Origin: Thermoleophilia bacterium
GTDB taxonomy: Bacteria > Actinomycetota > Thermoleophilia > Gaiellales > SKUG01
Direction of reading: 5' to 3'
Assembly: GCA_020438525.1 (NCBI GenBank)
Contig: JAGQUL010000160.1
Coordinates: forward strand, 1 to 6,245
Length of the DNA stretch: 6,245 nt
The notes below the pieces were generated by a model, which saw only the letters and a program-made list of their open reading frames with translations, was not told the DNA's origin and ran no database searches. The position numbers were made by a program, and so were the translations under genes. Position 1 is the first letter of the stretch. Each line of letters starts with the position of its first letter. This document shows, one piece after another, positions 5,467-6,245 of the stretch.

Positions 5467-5642
5467 TCGACATAGGGACTGACCAACAGCTTCGAATCCA
5501 GGTCGGAGCTCGCGCGCCGCAATCGGCTCCAGAACGCAACGGTACGCGAACACTCTGAATCGACCACCCCCTCATGCATGCGCAAGGTCCTGCCGATGAT
5601 GGTGTCGATGCCTTCTGCCGGGGGGCGTTCGATGCGCTTCAC
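5388..5642 (-). CDS. Doubtful small ORF running into the inverted repeats
   Basis: An 84-codon frame starts at a GTG (5642-5640). GGAGG lies nine bases upstream on the minus strand, a better ribosome site than most genes here have. The first 28 or so codons favour G or C at the third position and read MKRIERPPAEGIDTIIGRTL. Later codons are mixed, and the C-terminus is encoded by the inverted repeat copies (for example TDFRAIVL). I recognise no domain, signal peptide or membrane segment. It could be a small lineage-specific gene, the remnant of one whose 3' end was overrun by repeats, or chance in GC-rich DNA. It would diverge from the pilin gene. Confidence 0.22.
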   Translation of the reverse strand: MKRIERPPAEGIDTIIGRTLRMHEGVVDSECSRTVAFWSRLRRASSDLDSKLLVSPYVDRTFSCDRVQRRTSCQPATDFRAIVL

Positions 5643-5695
5643 GGCGTGCTGCCCTCCGGTACTTCATCTACACGAACGTGATCGGAGTCGGAATC
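5467..5695. other. Stretch without a confident gene between the repeats and the pilin gene
   Basis: Apart from the doubtful minus-strand ORF, nothing coding is supported here. The GC content is visibly lower than in the flanking genes over about 5470-5580. It should contain the pilin promoter, but I see no convincing -35/-10 pair. GGAG at 5684-5687 is the pilin ribosome site, eight bases before its ATG. Confidence 0.5.
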
Positions 5696-5866
5696 ATGCA
5701 CCGCGACAACTCATCGGACGCGGAGCGCAACCAGGAGGAAGCCGGACAGACGATGGCCGAGTACGCCGTCGTGCTGTCGGTCATCACGCTCGCGATCCTG
5801 CTGACGATCCAGCTGCTCGGCGATACGTCGGGCGGGATCATCCAGCAGGTCGCAGACCACCTCTAG
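5696..5866 (+). CDS. Flp/Tad-type class IV prepilin
   Basis: This 56-residue protein is typical of Flp pilins in size. The cytoplasmic leader (1-17) is charged, with several Asp/Glu, and ends in Gly. Then comes QTMAEYAVVLSVITLAIL (18-35), giving the prepilin peptidase site G17/Q18 with Glu at mature position 5 and Tyr at 6, as in Flp proteins. A hydrophobic helix covers about 24-41, followed by a short tail GDTSGGIIQQVADHL. The mature pilin should be about 39 residues and assemble into a thin Tad fibre or act as a pseudopilin. GGAG eight bases before the ATG fixes this start; a GTG at 5678 in the same frame has no ribosome site. No Tad ATPase, secretin or prepilin peptidase gene lies in the window, so the gene looks orphan here. 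Confidence 0.9.
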   Translation: MHRDNSSDAERNQEEAGQTMAEYAVVLSVITLAILLTIQLLGDTSGGIIQQVADHL

Positions 5867-5895
5867 CGCGCCGCGCATCCGACCAGCATCCGAAG

Positions 5896-5936
5896 GTCGT
5901 CGCCGCCTCGAGCACTCAGCTCGACGCGGCGGCGGC
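5896..5936. terminator. Strong hairpin at the convergent ends of the pilin gene and uvrA, likely bidirectional terminator
   Basis: Bases 5896-5913 pair with 5919-5936: 18 positions with one C-C mismatch (5907/5925) and two G-T wobbles, closed by a 5-base loop (ACTCA, 5914-5918). It sits 30 bases after the pilin stop and covers the last codons of uvrA, whose TGA lies in the loop. Neither side has a run of T, so it would be a U-less hairpin terminator of the kind often proposed in high-GC bacteria. Its position between convergent genes supports the call. Confidence 0.5.
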
Positions 5937-6245
5937 CTTCGACTTCTTCGCGGCAGTCGACTTCTTCGCAGCCTTCGGCTTCGCCGATGCCGGCTTGCGA
6001 TCGGCCTGCTTCGCGGCGGCCTTCGCCCGTGATGCGCGCCGCTTCGGTCGCGCGATCGGCTCCGGGTCGCTGTCGTGGTCGGCGTCGACGAGCTTCGCCA
6101 GGTACGTGCCGGTGTGCGACGGCCCGACCGCCGCGACCTGCTCCGGCGTGCCGTTGGCGATCACCTCACCCCCGCCGTTGCCACCCTCCGGCCCCATGTC
6201 GACGATGTAGTCGGCGCACTTGATCACGTCGAGGTTGTGCTCGAT
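5916..6245 (-). CDS. uvrA: UvrA, excinuclease ABC damage-recognition ATPase, C-terminal part with a basic tail (cut by the window edge)
   Basis: The last 109 residues are visible. They begin [21 protein letters not shown], the UvrA H-loop (His3 here) after the second nucleotide-binding site's Walker B, which lies outside the window. [18 protein letters not shown] and [10 protein letters not shown] follow, closing the standard protein. UvrA dimers scan DNA for bulky lesions, load UvrB and start nucleotide-excision repair. Family members normally end near the SHTGxYL motif. This one continues for about 57 residues: an acidic spacer ([10 protein letters not shown], 54-63) and then a Lys/Ala/Ser-rich stretch with PKRR, KPKAAKK and AAKKSKA, ending AAAASS. 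The tail resembles those of histone-H1-like and actinobacterial HU proteins. The stop lies in the loop of the hairpin shared with the convergent pilin gene. Confidence 0.95.
   Translation of the reverse strand: MEHNLDVIKCADYIVDMGPEGGNGGGEVIANGTPEQVAAVGPSHTGTYLAKLVDADHDSDPEPIARPKRRASRAKAAAKQADRKPASAKPKAAKKSTAAKKSKAAAASS

Noticed and set aside
5481..5510. tRNA T-arm-like TTCGAATCC
   Set aside because: The bases on either side do not form a T stem, and no acceptor, D or anticodon arm fits upstream.
5678..5695. GTG start giving a 62-residue pilin
   Set aside because: No ribosome site precedes it, while the ATG at 5696 has GGAG at a good distance and gives a typical prepilin leader.
5578..6210. 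Plus-strand frame of 210 codons overlapping the pilin and uvrA
   Set aside because: It covers the pilin in another frame and the antisense of uvrA, has no recognisable domain, and its Phe/Ala-rich end is the antisense of the lysine tail.

Overview
This is a gene-dense, very GC-rich window. The codon use (C or G at nearly every third position), GTG starts, ATGA/TGATG overlaps, a FmdB zinc ribbon, an orphan Flp pilin, and a DUF2520 gene beside a panC-like gene all point to a high-GC Gram-positive lineage. A deep-branching actinobacterial class such as Thermoleophilia or Acidimicrobiia is the best guess, but that is inference and not read from a marker gene.

Layout. (a) Positions 1-3328 hold one minus-strand run of genes, read right to left: an exported, C-terminally anchored protein of unknown function; a FmdB-type zinc-ribbon protein; a family-4-like Fe-S uracil-DNA glycosylase; TsaE; a TsaB-RimI fusion; and the first codons of what is probably tsaD. 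Gaps are 9 bp, overlaps of 1 and 4 bp, 71 bp, and a 4 bp overlap, so this looks like one operon. Its core supplies the tRNA t6A37 modification enzymes plus the ribosomal protein acetyltransferase. (b) Positions 3329-3415 are a divergent intergenic region. (c) Positions 3416-5166 hold a plus-strand pair overlapping by one base: a Rossmann/DUF2520 dehydrogenase-like protein and a PanC-family protein. The PanC homologue keeps the HxGH motif and the C-terminal domain but has lost most pantoate- and ATP-binding signatures. (d) Positions 5167-5695 are largely non-coding. They hold a 51-bp tandem repeat (three full units and part of a fourth) followed by three inverted copies of its core. A small, doubtful minus-strand ORF lies beyond. 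(e) Positions 5696-5866 encode a 56-residue Flp/Tad-type prepilin. (f) Positions 5916-6245 are the 3' end of uvrA on the minus strand, with an unusual Lys/Ala-rich tail. It converges on the pilin gene across a strong hairpin.

The most interesting items are the divergent PanC-like protein with its DUF2520 partner, and the direct/inverted repeat array directly behind it. After these come the disordered tails on the uracil-DNA glycosylase (ending QLTFDV, a possible sliding-clamp motif) and on UvrA (histone-tail-like). No phage, transposon, CRISPR, tRNA or rRNA gene was seen.
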